A stretch of DNA of 15,265 nt from assembly GCA_033722295.1 (NCBI GenBank), contig JAWVZH010000067.1:1-15265 (forward strand), given 5' to 3'. The position numbers were made by a program, and so were the translations under genes. The notes under the pieces were generated by a model. It was given only the letters and a program-made list of their open reading frames with translations. It ran no database searches and had not been told where the DNA came from. This stretch comes from JAWVZH01 sp033722295. Lineage in GTDB: Bacteria > Bacteroidota > Bacteroidia > Chitinophagales > Saprospiraceae. Every line of letters starts with the position of its first letter. Position 1 is the first letter of the stretch. Below are positions 6,983 to 14,642 of the stretch, one piece after another.

Positions 6983-8425
6983 CTAAGCATTAACGCCCAA
7001 CAATTCATCCACCTTCTCAAGAAGCCAGGATTTGGAGGCGAGACCTTGAGTGTTCTTAATGGATTTTTTAAGGTCTCTCAATTCTTGAGTTCCCATTGGT
7101 TTAATCAACCTAGCAACATATTTGATAAGATTTTTATAAAGTCCTTTTTGCTCAGGATTGACATTCTTTATTCTGTTCAAAAACTTACTGAAGTTGTGAA
7201 GGACATCGGAAAGTACATCAAATTCATCCAATTCATAGAGTGTTGCTATCAAGGTAACTTCCGCATTAACTTTGAGCGCGAACTCTTTGAATTCGACATT
7301 TCTTAACTGATTTATTACTTCTTCATAATTCTGCATGTAGTAGTTCAACTGGGCGAGTGACAAAGCTTTAACACTTTCCTTCAGATCTGATTCCAGATGA
7401 TCTGCATAGGTGTCAATGAAGGTTTTCGTCCAATCGAATCGCTTCAGTCTCAGAGATACCCCGACGATATTCTTAAATGTCCAAGGAGATATCTGATCAT
7501 TGAACAAGAGAACCCCCGAATTAAGCCCCATTTGATAAAGTGAATGAAGCTCATCTAGATAATGTATTTCACCCTTATTGATTTTTCTAAGACAATAATT
7601 ATTAGCTGCATCTAGAATCTCCTTTGCCTCGCTGAGTGGGAATAGATCGATTGAACTGGATATTAGTTCTTTTAGTTTTAAAAAGGGCTTTTCTTCATCT
7701 GGAGTTGTCAAGGTTTCATAAATGCATTTGTAAATTTGAATATGAGGAAGATGAAATTTGGGGTTTTGGTCAACATTTTTTAGTAAATCGGAAATATCGT
7801 AAGCTGCATCCTTTGGACTAATCAATTTTTCCCATCCAAGAATGGCGCAGTGATATTTCAATTTTTCACCCGCATAAAATAGATCCAGATTTTGTATGAT
7901 TTCGTCTAAATTTAGTTCGTCTCTAATCTTTCTGTTGAGCCTTTTGATCTCTGTCTTATTGAGATAATAAGCACTACTTTCATACTGATATAAATTATAG
8001 AAATAGGAAGATGATCTATCTAATTCTCGATCTATTTTTCGCTTTGCCGACTTTAGCCCGGTGTTCACCAAAGGAGTCAGTTCTCTTTTTCTCAACGCAT
8101 CAAGTAGATTGACTGCTTCCTCGGCCTGATTGTCTCTCAATTCTTCGATAATCAGAAACTCTTGTACTAGAACTAACAAGCGTGATTTAAGTGTTCTCAA
8201 CGTCTTGTCTCGATATGGTTCAGACGGAAATAGTTCTATCCAAATTTCTTCATCACTTGATCCAGAGCCACCATTTCTCACTATTTGATTTCTGACTTCA
8301 TTAAACAAGTTCAATAATCTTTCATCACTGTTGAAATACGGTGATTTTATAAACCTTTCGAGTCGATTGAGGTCCACTTGCGTGAACTGTCTTAATACCC
8401 TGTATAATTTAGATTCCTTCAGCAA
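6983..8425 (-). CDS. Conserved helical protein with N-terminal SPYFN motif, function unknown
   Basis: A 480-residue protein with no signal peptide and no clear membrane segment, predicted almost entirely helical. The N-terminus has the pattern FTQVDLNRLERFIKSPYFN (14-32), then LFPSEPYRDKTLRTLKSRLL (65-84). I recall this F-x-SPYFN and 'LFP--pY----LR-L-S-LL' pattern from long uncharacterised proteins in Saprospiria and other Bacteroidota, but cannot name a domain. The rest has TPR-like helix spacing (for example ALSLAQLNYYMQNYEEVINQL). The base composition differs from its neighbours: sampled 60-base lines count at roughly 25-43% GC, while a line in the photolyase gene gives about 57%. It is transcribed away from the secreted protein at 8591 across an AT-rich spacer, and ends against the heptamer tract. 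No TAnnTTTG box was found upstream. Confidence 0.75.
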   Translation of the reverse strand: MLKESKLYRVLRQFTQVDLNRLERFIKSPYFNSDERLLNLFNEVRNQIVRNGGSGSSDEEIWIELFPSEPYRDKTLRTLKSRLLVLVQEFLIIEELRDNQAEEAVNLLDALRKRELTPLVNTGLKSAKRKIDRELDRSSSYFYNLYQYESSAYYLNKTEIKRLNRKIRDELNLDEIIQNLDLFYAGEKLKYHCAILGWEKLISPKDAAYDISDLLKNVDQNPKFHLPHIQIYKCIYETLTTPDEEKPFLKLKELISSSIDLFPLSEAKEILDAANNYCLRKINKGEIHYLDELHSLYQMGLNSGVLLFNDQISPWTFKNIVGVSLRLKRFDWTKTFIDTYADHLESDLKESVKALSLAQLNYYMQNYEEVINQLRNVEFKEFALKVNAEVTLIATLYELDEFDVLSDVLHNFSKFLNRIKNVNPEQKGLYKNLIKYVARLIKPMGTQELRDLKKSIKNTQGLASKSWLLEKVDELLGVNA

Positions 8426-8590
8426 TGATTATAAAGTAAATCTATTTGAATAAAAATCAATATATATATTACGTTCTTTCAATGCTATACAAATGATATA
8501 AAAATTATATATATAAAAAAAAATTACATATGATTTTTGTAATCTAATGACCTAAGACGTATCTTGTGAGGACTCAACTCAAACTACACA
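8426..8590. other. AT-rich divergent intergenic spacer
   Basis: This spacer between two divergent genes is extremely AT-rich from about 8426 to 8550, with runs such as tatatatatt and nine A's. It holds the dyad ATTACA (8523-8528) / TGTAAT (8538-8543), separated by 9 bases. No exact TAnnTTTG box is present on either strand, so the two promoters are not assigned. Confidence 0.5.
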
Positions 8591-11068
8591 ATGAACGTCT
8601 ATATCAAACACCTGATGGCTCTACTGCTGTTGCTGCTGTTCGATCCTTTGATCGGGCAGAACAACATTGTCCCCTTCGAGCCTGTCACCATCCTGAAGAA
8701 TACCCAATTTACAAGGTCTTTTGTTGGTTACCAACCCCAAACCATCGCCAAGGACCATGGTACGGTCAATATAACCGGCACCAAGCCTAATTTCACCTTC
8801 ACCTACACTCCCGATAGCGGATATGTCGGCAAAGATACGCTCATTATACAAGCGCAGGACAGCGAGGATTGGTTCAGGCATAAGTTGTTTTATCTCAGTT
8901 ATGTCATCGAAATTGTTCCTTCGACAGTCTATGCCGAGCAGGATTATTATACCGTCCAGGTCAATGATTCGGCAGTAGTTTTTGATATACTTGCCAATGA
9001 CAGCACGAGTTTGGATACTATCACCATCGATCAACTCCCTTTGGTCAACAATGGATCTGCCGCTGTAAAGGGTCAGTCCCTCGAGTTCACGCCGGACACG
9101 GATTACAAGGGCATGGCCTACATCAACTATGTCATTTGTGATACGCTCGGTGCTTGTGACAATGGTGCTGTAACTATTTGCGTGCTTGACAGCAATGACT
9201 ATATCCAGTCGGACACCATCAATGCAGTCACCAAGCAAGATCTGGAATTGGTCCAGCCGCTTCCGGCGACACAATACCAGATCGGTGATTCTGCGGTGAA
9301 CGGTAATGTTGAATTCCTTGCGACGGATCTGGTAAGATACACTCCGGATGAAGGCTACTATGGAAAGGACAGTTTCAAACTGAATAATACAGATAACGGA
9401 AGTCATCGGTTTTTCCGGATCAATATATTACAGCGTATAGATAACAGGTCAACACTGATAGATGATGTGGTCTTTACGGCGATCGACCATGATGTCTGGA
9501 TCGACGTACAGGCCAATGATGTTTCCGACAATTTTGATGTAAGAACCACGAGACATCCGGTCCTGGGCACGTTGGTATATGTGGACTCGGTTGAATTATA
9601 CAGATATACCCCACCAGTAGGTATTGAGAGTATTGAGGACTTTGAATATGGACTAAAGGGTGGCCGGGTAACGGAGAAGGCTACAGGGACGATCTATATC
9701 AATGACGGGCACCCTGAAGCACCCGATGTGGAATACGTTTTTGAATCGCCTGTCAATACTCAGTTCTTACTGAGATACGACCTGCCATTTGATGAACATG
9801 AGTTTACCCTAGTCAATAACAGGACGAGTGGGGATGTCGATGTCTTCAATCAGGATACGACCATAGAAGTAGAATGCGACTCTGTGACCGGACGTCACAT
9901 GATTCGTTTTGATCCGGGCCGGAACTATGTCGGTCCCAACAGATTTACGCTGGAACATTGCGTTACTGGGACCACGGTATGCCGGGAAATAGATATCAAC
10001 GTCGTGACTTTTGATACGACCTACGGAGGTTGCTACTGTGTAGACAACTGTGTGTGGGCGGGAGATATCAACTACGATGGGCGTGTCAATATGAAAGACC
10101 TGCTTCCATTGGCGCATCACATCGGAGAAAGTGGCCAGTCCCGCACAGGGGCGACCACAGACTGGGATGCCCAGGATGCGGCTGAGTGGGCCCGGACGAT
10201 AGATGGAACCGTGACGGACCTCAAGCATGCGGATACGGACGGTAATGGTATATTGGAAGAAAATGACACAACGGCCATTTCGGAGAATTACTACCTTGAA
10301 CACGGCATGGTGCCTGAACTGGTGGGACCATCCAGAAAGTACGCCTTCTACCTCGAGCCAAGATTTGATACAGTATTTGCCGGAGAACTGGCCGTGATAG
10401 ATGTGGTATTCGGATCGGATGCCAACCCGATAGAGGACATGGAAGGGGTGGCTTACACCATCAATTTTGCGCCACACGTCAAATACGACTCATCCACATT
10501 GAAGGTGACCAATTCACCGGCCTCATTCCTGACCTTTAATTCGCCTTACCTGGACATGTACAAGCAGCCGGCATACCGTCACGTCGATGTCGGTATCGCT
10601 CGGACAAATGGGAGTGTTTCACATGGAAACGGCATAGTAAGCACGCTTGAGTTTATTGTAGAAGAGGACTTAGCTGGAATTAGGTCTGAATCAGGCTATC
10701 TGCCTTATAAGATCAACCTAAAGAATGCCGTTGGAATGTCAGGAAGCGGTCAAACTTTTGCATTACCAGATTCGGAAGTAACACTCTACCTGAATGTAGG
10801 CACGCAGGATTTGCCATTTAACGCAGATCGCGTGACTGTATGGCCGAATCCCAACCGAGGTGTGGTCAATGTACATCTCAACGGACAAGAAAAAATGCTG
10901 GCCGCCTCGCTACACAGCCTGGATGGAAAGAAGATATACACCTGGAATCATATAGATCCTGATCATCAGAGACTGGTGATGGATGAAAGTTTATCAGGTA
11001 TTTATATATTGCGTGTAGAAACAACGGCAGGTGCAGTTGCCAAGAAACTGCACATATTGAATAGGTAA
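8591..11068 (+). CDS. Secreted multidomain protein: cadherin/Ig-like modules, dockerin, cohesin-like domain, T9SS type A sorting domain
   Basis: An 825-residue exported protein. The signal peptide is MNVYIKHLMALLLLLLFDPLIGQ (1-23). Four or so beta-sandwich modules follow (about 30-470), with the recurring 'vFDILANDs...l-i...g....g.....YtPd-gY-GkDsf' pattern of bacterial cadherin/Ig-like repeats (for example 128-137, 248-262). A Cys-rich turn (CYCVDNC, 481-487) leads to a dockerin pair: loop one D492-I-N-Y-D-G (D492, N494, D496, N500, D503) and loop two D548-T-D-G-N-G (D548, D550, N552, D559), each fitting a Ca2+-binding EF-hand-like loop. Residues about 583-735 resemble a cohesin-type beta sandwich. 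The end (749-825), WPNPNRG, SLDGKKIY, LSGIYILRVE, KKLHILNR, is a T9SS type A sorting domain. It likely acts at or outside the cell surface in adhesion or scaffold assembly; no catalytic domain is visible. Confidence 0.85.
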   Translation: MNVYIKHLMALLLLLLFDPLIGQNNIVPFEPVTILKNTQFTRSFVGYQPQTIAKDHGTVNITGTKPNFTFTYTPDSGYVGKDTLIIQAQDSEDWFRHKLFYLSYVIEIVPSTVYAEQDYYTVQVNDSAVVFDILANDSTSLDTITIDQLPLVNNGSAAVKGQSLEFTPDTDYKGMAYINYVICDTLGACDNGAVTICVLDSNDYIQSDTINAVTKQDLELVQPLPATQYQIGDSAVNGNVEFLATDLVRYTPDEGYYGKDSFKLNNTDNGSHRFFRINILQRIDNRSTLIDDVVFTAIDHDVWIDVQANDVSDNFDVRTTRHPVLGTLVYVDSVELYRYTPPVGIESIEDFEYGLKGGRVTEKATGTIYINDGHPEAPDVEYVFESPVNTQFLLRYDLPFDEHEFTLVNNRTSGDVDVFNQDTTIEVECDSVTGRHMIRFDPGRNYVGPNRFTLEHCVTGTTVCREIDINVVTFDTTYGGCYCVDNCVWAGDINYDGRVNMKDLLPLAHHIGESGQSRTGATTDWDAQDAAEWARTIDGTVTDLKHADTDGNGILEENDTTAISENYYLEHGMVPELVGPSRKYAFYLEPRFDTVFAGELAVIDVVFGSDANPIEDMEGVAYTINFAPHVKYDSSTLKVTNSPASFLTFNSPYLDMYKQPAYRHVDVGIARTNGSVSHGNGIVSTLEFIVEEDLAGIRSESGYLPYKINLKNAVGMSGSGQTFALPDSEVTLYLNVGTQDLPFNADRVTVWPNPNRGVVNVHLNGQEKMLAASLHSLDGKKIYTWNHIDPDHQRLVMDESLSGIYILRVETTAGAVAKKLHILNR

Positions 11069-11106
11069 TTATTTCTATTTATTATAGATAGTTCATTGTT
11101 GAGTTC

Positions 11107-11139
11107 AAAGTAGTAAGTCGATTGGCTTACTACTTTTTT
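11107..11139 (+). terminator. Intrinsic terminator after the dockerin/T9SS gene
   Basis: AAAGTAGTAAG (11107-11117) pairs perfectly with CTTACTACTTT (11126-11136), followed by more T's to 11139. The 11-bp stem can be lengthened by two inner pairs, leaving a GATT tetraloop. It lies 39 bases after the stop codon at 11068. The left arm is preceded by few A's, so it is likely to work mainly in the plus direction. Confidence 0.85.
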
Positions 11140-11166
11140 ATGTTAGAGCATTAGCGTGCTTGCCTC

Positions 11167-11625
11167 TTGGCGTATTGGCTTTATATTTAGTCAACAACTA
11201 GGTGGGCTTCAGACTATTTCTAAATGCCAAGATCCTCTTTTGTAGAATATTAAGGTCTTCTAAAAATTTCGTAGTGTTTGATTTTGGGAGCATACCCAAA
11301 TCGTAGGATAGAATTATTTGTGTTTCCAATTCGAAAGAAGATCCAAGTGCTATTTGGAGAAAATGGCATAACTCTTCTTTGCTGCCACGTGCACCTTCAG
11401 CAATATTAGATGGGATAGAGACAGCGGATCTTTTGATCTGTGATGTGATGCTAAGCCATACCTTTCTCCAGATGGTAATTGTTCTGTTACATCATATGCT
11501 ACACATACTAATCCCATAGCATCCTTCCAGATCTCAAAATTCTTAAAATTTCTCATAGGTTTTTTTCAATTAACGGAACCCGATCCGGCATAATTACAAT
11601 TATCCCCAACACGCCAGAACGCCAA
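11167..11625. repeat. Imperfect 13-bp inverted repeats flanking the broken IVS-type gene
   Basis: The right arm GCCAGAACGCCAA (11613-11625) matches the reverse complement of the left arm TTGGCGTATTGGC (11167-11179) at 11 of 13 positions. The arms lie about 20 and 57 bases outside the pseudogene. Nothing beyond these 13 bases matches, and I see no target-site duplication, so they may be chance or scattered copies of a common GCCAA-type intergenic word rather than ends of a mobile unit. Confidence 0.35.
11198..11556 (-). pseudogene. Four-helix-bundle protein (23S rRNA IVS-type), frameshifted by a 5-bp tandem duplication
   Basis: Translation from the ATG at 11556 gives MRNFKNFEIWKDAMGLVCVAYDV...YGLAS and then goes out of frame, stopping after 68 codons. 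In another frame the rest of the family is perfectly readable: QIKRSAVSIPSNIAEG, then EELCHFLQIALGSSFELETQ, IILSYDLGMLPKS and a stop at 11198. The break coincides with a direct duplication TGATG-TGATG at 11441-11450 (CATCA-CATCA on the coding strand). Removing one copy restores ...GLASQIKRSA... and a 117-residue protein, the usual length for this family (IVS-encoded or free-standing four-helix-bundle proteins, related to the Avd protein of retroelements). Their free-standing function is unknown. It could be a real inactivation or a sequencing error; the clean tandem duplication favours a genuine slip. Confidence 0.85.
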
Positions 11626-11645
11626 ATATCCCTTAACTTAGGGGT

Positions 11646-12161
11646 ATGCCCGATATCAAGGTCATTCAGGAAGACATTACCGCACTAGAAGTCGATGCCA
11701 TCGTCAATGCGGCTAATGGTCGTCTTGAAGGTGGCGGCGGTGTGGATGGCGCGATTCATCGTGCTGCGGGCTCACAACTTAAGGAGGCTTGTATTGCCTG
11801 GAAAAAAGATAAAGATGTCGAAAGGCTTCCTGCCGGCCAGGCCATGGTGACAGCTGGCTTTGATCTTCCGGCACGTCATGTGATCCATGCCGTAGGACCT
11901 GTCTGGAAAGATGGTTGTAAGGGAGAGGGCGAGAAATTGAGATCCTGTTATCAGACTTCCCTTCAATTGGCCGAAGATCTGGAGCTGACCTCCATTGCTT
12001 TTCCAAATATCAGTACAGGGATATATGGCTTCCCCAAAGACAGAGCGGTTGATATCGTAAAGCGTGTCCTGACTTCCTTTGATTATCATCACCTCGAAGA
12101 ACTCTACCTGGTGTGTTTTGATGATGAGAATTTTAAGCTCTACCAGGAAGCATTCTCCTGA
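11646..12161 (+). CDS. Macro-domain protein, probable O-acetyl-ADP-ribose deacetylase (MacroD/YmdB type)
   Basis: A stand-alone 171-residue macro domain that binds ADP-ribose derivatives; relatives remove O-acetyl or ADP-ribose groups. Diagnostic motifs are D10 in EDIT (adenine contact), N21-A-A-N24, GGGGVDGAIH (29-38), ARHVIHAVGP (76-85), CKGEGEKLRSCY (91-102) and FPNISTGIYGFP (119-130), which forms the phosphate/distal ribose loop. The N-A-A-N plus GGGGVDGAIH combination is that of the catalytic MacroD class, not of binding-only domains. No ADP-ribosyltransferase toxin gene sits next to it, so I do not call it a DarG-type antitoxin. The start at 11646 gives the normal family N-terminus. No -7 box was found upstream, and the preceding gene is on the other strand. 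Confidence 0.93.
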   Translation: MPDIKVIQEDITALEVDAIVNAANGRLEGGGGVDGAIHRAAGSQLKEACIAWKKDKDVERLPAGQAMVTAGFDLPARHVIHAVGPVWKDGCKGEGEKLRSCYQTSLQLAEDLELTSIAFPNISTGIYGFPKDRAVDIVKRVLTSFDYHHLEELYLVCFDDENFKLYQEAFS

Positions 12162-12212
12162 CCATTTGAGGTCCTTGTTTTACAGTTATAAATGAAGTTG
12201 GTTTCCAGAACT

Positions 12213-12220
12213 TATATTTG
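12213..12220 (+). promoter_or_regulatory. -7 promoter box TATATTTG for the M28 peptidase gene
   Basis: TATATTTG matches TAnnTTTG exactly and ends 17 bases before the ATG at 12238. A TTG at 12198-12200 is only 12 bases upstream, too close for a normal -33 box, so the -33 element is weak or absent. Confidence 0.55.
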
Positions 12221-12237
12221 CGCCCTAATCCAAACCT

Positions 12238-13896
12238 ATGTGTCATATATACATACTTTTAGTATCACTCGTGTTTATCGCCTGTGGTTCAAAAGACAAC
12301 TCGGAAAACGACTTCTCATCTGCAGGTATCAGTATAGATAGTACGGAGTTTGAAAAACACCTCGCTGAACTTTCGCATGACAGATATCGCGGTAGAATGC
12401 CCGGAACTGAAGGAGGCAGGGAAACAGTCGCTTATCTGATAGATCAACTTGAGGCCTATGGCGTCCAACCCGCCCTGGATGGAGACTATAGACAGGCGGT
12501 ACCACTGGTGGAGATAGATGGTCAGCTTCAGGGGCCCATGACCGTGAGCTTCGACGATGGAGAGATCATGTCTCTGGAGCCTCGAAATGACTTTGTCGCT
12601 GTAACAGAACGTCCTGTTGACAGCATTGGATTGGATAATTCACAACTTGTTTTTTGCGGATATGGCATCGTTGCTCCTGAGAATGACTGGAACGATTATG
12701 CAGACGTAGACCTCAACGGTAAAACAGCAGTTGTGCTCGTTAACGATCCGGGGTTGGGACAGGAAGATGAAGATTTCTTCAAAGGCAATACCATGACCTA
12801 TTATGGTCGGTGGACCTATAAATATGAAGAAGCGGACCGCCAGGGACTGGATGGCATTTTACTGATCCACGAAACCAATATGGCAGGATATCCCTGGTTC
12901 GTTGTGAAAACGGGTTGGTCAGGTCCTCAACTCCATATAGATCAAGGTCAGAACATGGATGATTGCGGAGTGAAAGGCTGGATCCATCTGGAAAAGGCAA
13001 AAGAGCTTTTCGAGAGATCAGGTCTCGACCTGTCCTCTCTGATCAAAGCGGCGCGTAAACCCGGATTCAAGCCTGTAGAAATGGGGCCAAAGGTCTCTGT
13101 TGCCTTGAAGAATGAGCTGCGTTATGATACGTCACATAATGTTATAGGTATGCTTGAGGGTAAGGATCGCCCTGATGAAAATGTGGTATATACAGCGCAT
13201 TGGGATCATCTTGGCGTAGGTGATCCGGTAGAAGGGGACTCGATCTACAACGGTGCCCTTGACAATGCAAGCGGTACTGCCACACTTCTGGCCATAGCTC
13301 AGGCGATGTCAGCGGCAGATTCGCTGGAACGAACTGCTGTCTTCTGTTTTGTGACGGCCGAGGAACAAGGTTTGTTGGGAAGTGAGTGGTATGCCAATAA
13401 TCCTGTTTTACCCCTGGACAAGGCAGTGGCGAATATCAATCTTGATGCTGGGAATTTCCTCGGACGATCCAAAGATCTCACAATTGTGGGTTACGGTCAT
13501 TCAGATCTCGACCAACTTGCAGAATTTCATGCCAAGAAGCAGGACCGATATGTTCAGAATGAGCAGGAGCCTGAAAAGGGGTTTTTCTTCAGATCAGATC
13601 ATTTCAATTTCGCCAAAAAAGGTGTGCCTGCTTTATATGCCAAAGGAGGATATGATCACCGGGAGAAAGGAGTGGATTATGCGCTGAAGGTGAGGGACGA
13701 ATATGTCAGTCAACACTACCACCAACCAAGTGATGAGTACGATCCTGACAAGTGGGATCTTACCGGGTTTGTGGAGGATGCCAACCTGATGTTAAATATT
13801 GGGCTTGACCTATTGAAGAGCGATAAGTGGCCCAGATGGAGCGATGACAGCGAGTTTAAAAGCCTGCGAAGTCCGGTGACTGACGAATTGGAGTGA
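12238..13896 (+). CDS. M28-family zinc metallopeptidase lipoprotein with PA-domain insertion
   Basis: A 552-residue exported peptidase. The N-terminus MCHIYILLVSLVFIAC ends in a lipobox-like F-I-A-C16, so it is probably a lipoprotein. Residues about 35-75 are the usual helix with RYRGRMPGTEGG. A PA-type domain (about 90-260) is followed by the M28 catalytic domain. Expected two-zinc site residues are visible: H321 in TAHWDHLG with D323, D342 in GALDNASG, the E375-E376 pair, D403 in NINLDAGN, and H455 in FRSDHFNFAKKGVPALY. The GYG-S-LD and EPEKGFFFRSDHFNFAK stretches are characteristic of a large Bacteroidota M28 subgroup of aminopeptidase/carboxypeptidase-like enzymes. It likely trims peptides in the periplasm or at the surface. 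It starts 76 bases after the macro gene but has its own promoter box, so a shared operon is not required. Confidence 0.92.
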   Translation: MCHIYILLVSLVFIACGSKDNSENDFSSAGISIDSTEFEKHLAELSHDRYRGRMPGTEGGRETVAYLIDQLEAYGVQPALDGDYRQAVPLVEIDGQLQGPMTVSFDDGEIMSLEPRNDFVAVTERPVDSIGLDNSQLVFCGYGIVAPENDWNDYADVDLNGKTAVVLVNDPGLGQEDEDFFKGNTMTYYGRWTYKYEEADRQGLDGILLIHETNMAGYPWFVVKTGWSGPQLHIDQGQNMDDCGVKGWIHLEKAKELFERSGLDLSSLIKAARKPGFKPVEMGPKVSVALKNELRYDTSHNVIGMLEGKDRPDENVVYTAHWDHLGVGDPVEGDSIYNGALDNASGTATLLAIAQAMSAADSLERTAVFCFVTAEEQGLLGSEWYANNPVLPLDKAVANINLDAGNFLGRSKDLTIVGYGHSDLDQLAEFHAKKQDRYVQNEQEPEKGFFFRSDHFNFAKKGVPALYAKGGYDHREKGVDYALKVRDEYVSQHYHQPSDEYDPDKWDLTGFVEDANLMLNIGLDLLKSDKWPRWSDDSEFKSLRSPVTDELE

Positions 13897-13932
13897 CCAA
13901 TTATCTTAATCATTTGTTATAACGGTAATGAA

Positions 13933-13966
13933 TTGTGCATCACGCCGACTTTGTGATGTAAATTTG
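13933..13966 (+). promoter_or_regulatory. Promoter (-33 TTG, N23, -7 TAAATTTG) with overlapping dyad, for the thioredoxin lipoprotein gene
   Basis: TTG at 13933-13935 and TAAATTTG at 13959-13966 are 23 bases apart; the -7 box ends 20 bases before the ATG at 13987. Between the boxes lies the inverted repeat CATCAC (13938-13943) / GTGATG (13953-13958), whose right arm touches the -7 box. This is a place where a repressor could act, or the dyad could be a weak terminator of the preceding gene, although no T-run follows. Confidence 0.55.
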
Positions 13967-13986
13967 TACCATAAAATCTATCAACA

Positions 13987-14580
13987 ATGAAATTTACTTA
14001 TTCATTATTAATTGTAATGGTCATGTCTCTGCTGGCATGTCAGAACGATTCCAAGGAGAATGCCTCATCAGACAATGCCCAAACATCAGCAGTACAAAAG
14101 CCGGTCAATTCAGGAACGGTGCCGGTCAGACCATCTGCTCCTAAAAATGTGGTCAATAACCAGTCTACTGCCAAGGTTAACTGGATGAGCATAGAAGAGG
14201 CGGTCAAGGCCAATGAAAAGAATCCCAAGCCCATATTGGTCGATGTCTACACTGATTGGTGTGGATGGTGCAAGGTCATGGATCGAAAAACTTTTACGAA
14301 CCCTGAAGTACAGGCTTTTATAGAAGAAAACTTTCATGCTGTAAAGTTTAATGCCGAGCAAAGGGATCCTGTTGAGTTCAATGGGAAAACCTATGAGTTC
14401 GTACCAGGAGGTCGCAGAGGCCATAACAGACTGGCGGCATATCTTCTGAATGGAAGACTGGGATATCCCTCGTTCGCCTTCCTTAATAGTGATTATGAGC
14501 ATCTACAGATCACGGTTGGATATAAGAATCCTGACCAGTTCATGGCGGAGATGAAAAAGGCCATCAGCAAGAATATGTAG
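13987..14580 (+). CDS. Thioredoxin-fold lipoprotein (WCGWC active site)
   Basis: A 197-residue exported protein. The signal peptide ends in the lipobox L15? -L-A-C18 (MSLLAC). A low-complexity linker rich in Asn, Ser, Gln and Pro (about 19-62) tethers a thioredoxin-like domain (about 63-197). The domain shows VDVYTDWCGWCKVMD with redox cysteines C92 and C95, then TFTNPEVQAFIEENFHAVKFNAE as in DsbD-C-terminal/thioredoxin_7 type domains, and the cis-proline turn GYPSFAFLN (P161). The likely role is disulfide reduction or exchange in the periplasm; the electron donor is not visible here. An insertion around 128-150 (NGKTYEFVPGGRRGHN) between the CxxC helix and the cis-Pro strand is typical of this subgroup. 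It is a single gene with its own promoter, between the M28 peptidase and another CxxC protein. Confidence 0.88.
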   Translation: MKFTYSLLIVMVMSLLACQNDSKENASSDNAQTSAVQKPVNSGTVPVRPSAPKNVVNNQSTAKVNWMSIEEAVKANEKNPKPILVDVYTDWCGWCKVMDRKTFTNPEVQAFIEENFHAVKFNAEQRDPVEFNGKTYEFVPGGRRGHNRLAAYLLNGRLGYPSFAFLNSDYEHLQITVGYKNPDQFMAEMKKAISKNM

Positions 14581-14642
14581 TATGACCTGGAGAATCCCGG
14601 GATCGAACACAAAGCTATATATTATATATTTATGTAATATGT

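Noticed and set aside
6893..7306. Plus-strand frame of 137 codons across the heptamer repeats
   Set aside because: The start is a repeat-encoded TCYLLPA periodic peptide and the rest is antisense to the SPYFN-family gene.
8621..9406. Long minus-strand open frame (261 codons) opposite the secreted T9SS protein
   Set aside because: It is antisense to a protein with a clear signal peptide, domains and sorting tail. The translation has no recognisable domain, and its end is a poly-Gln run mirrored from the Leu codons of the signal peptide.
9809..10477. Minus-strand open frame (222 codons) opposite the dockerin region
   Set aside because: It is antisense to well-defined dockerin loops and has no signal or domain pattern.
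11198..11556. Diversity-generating retroelement (Avd-like protein)
   Set aside because: The four-helix-bundle sequence is related to Avd, but there is no reverse transcriptase or template/variable repeat pair in the window.
11646..12161. DarTG-type toxin-antitoxin with the macro protein as antitoxin
   Set aside because: No DarT-like ADP-ribosyltransferase is encoded on either side; the neighbours are a broken IVS-type gene and a peptidase.
14594..14603. Perfect 10-bp palindrome ATCCCGGGAT after the thioredoxin gene
   Set aside because: It has no loop and no following T-run, so it does not make a terminator; short palindromes of this size occur by chance.
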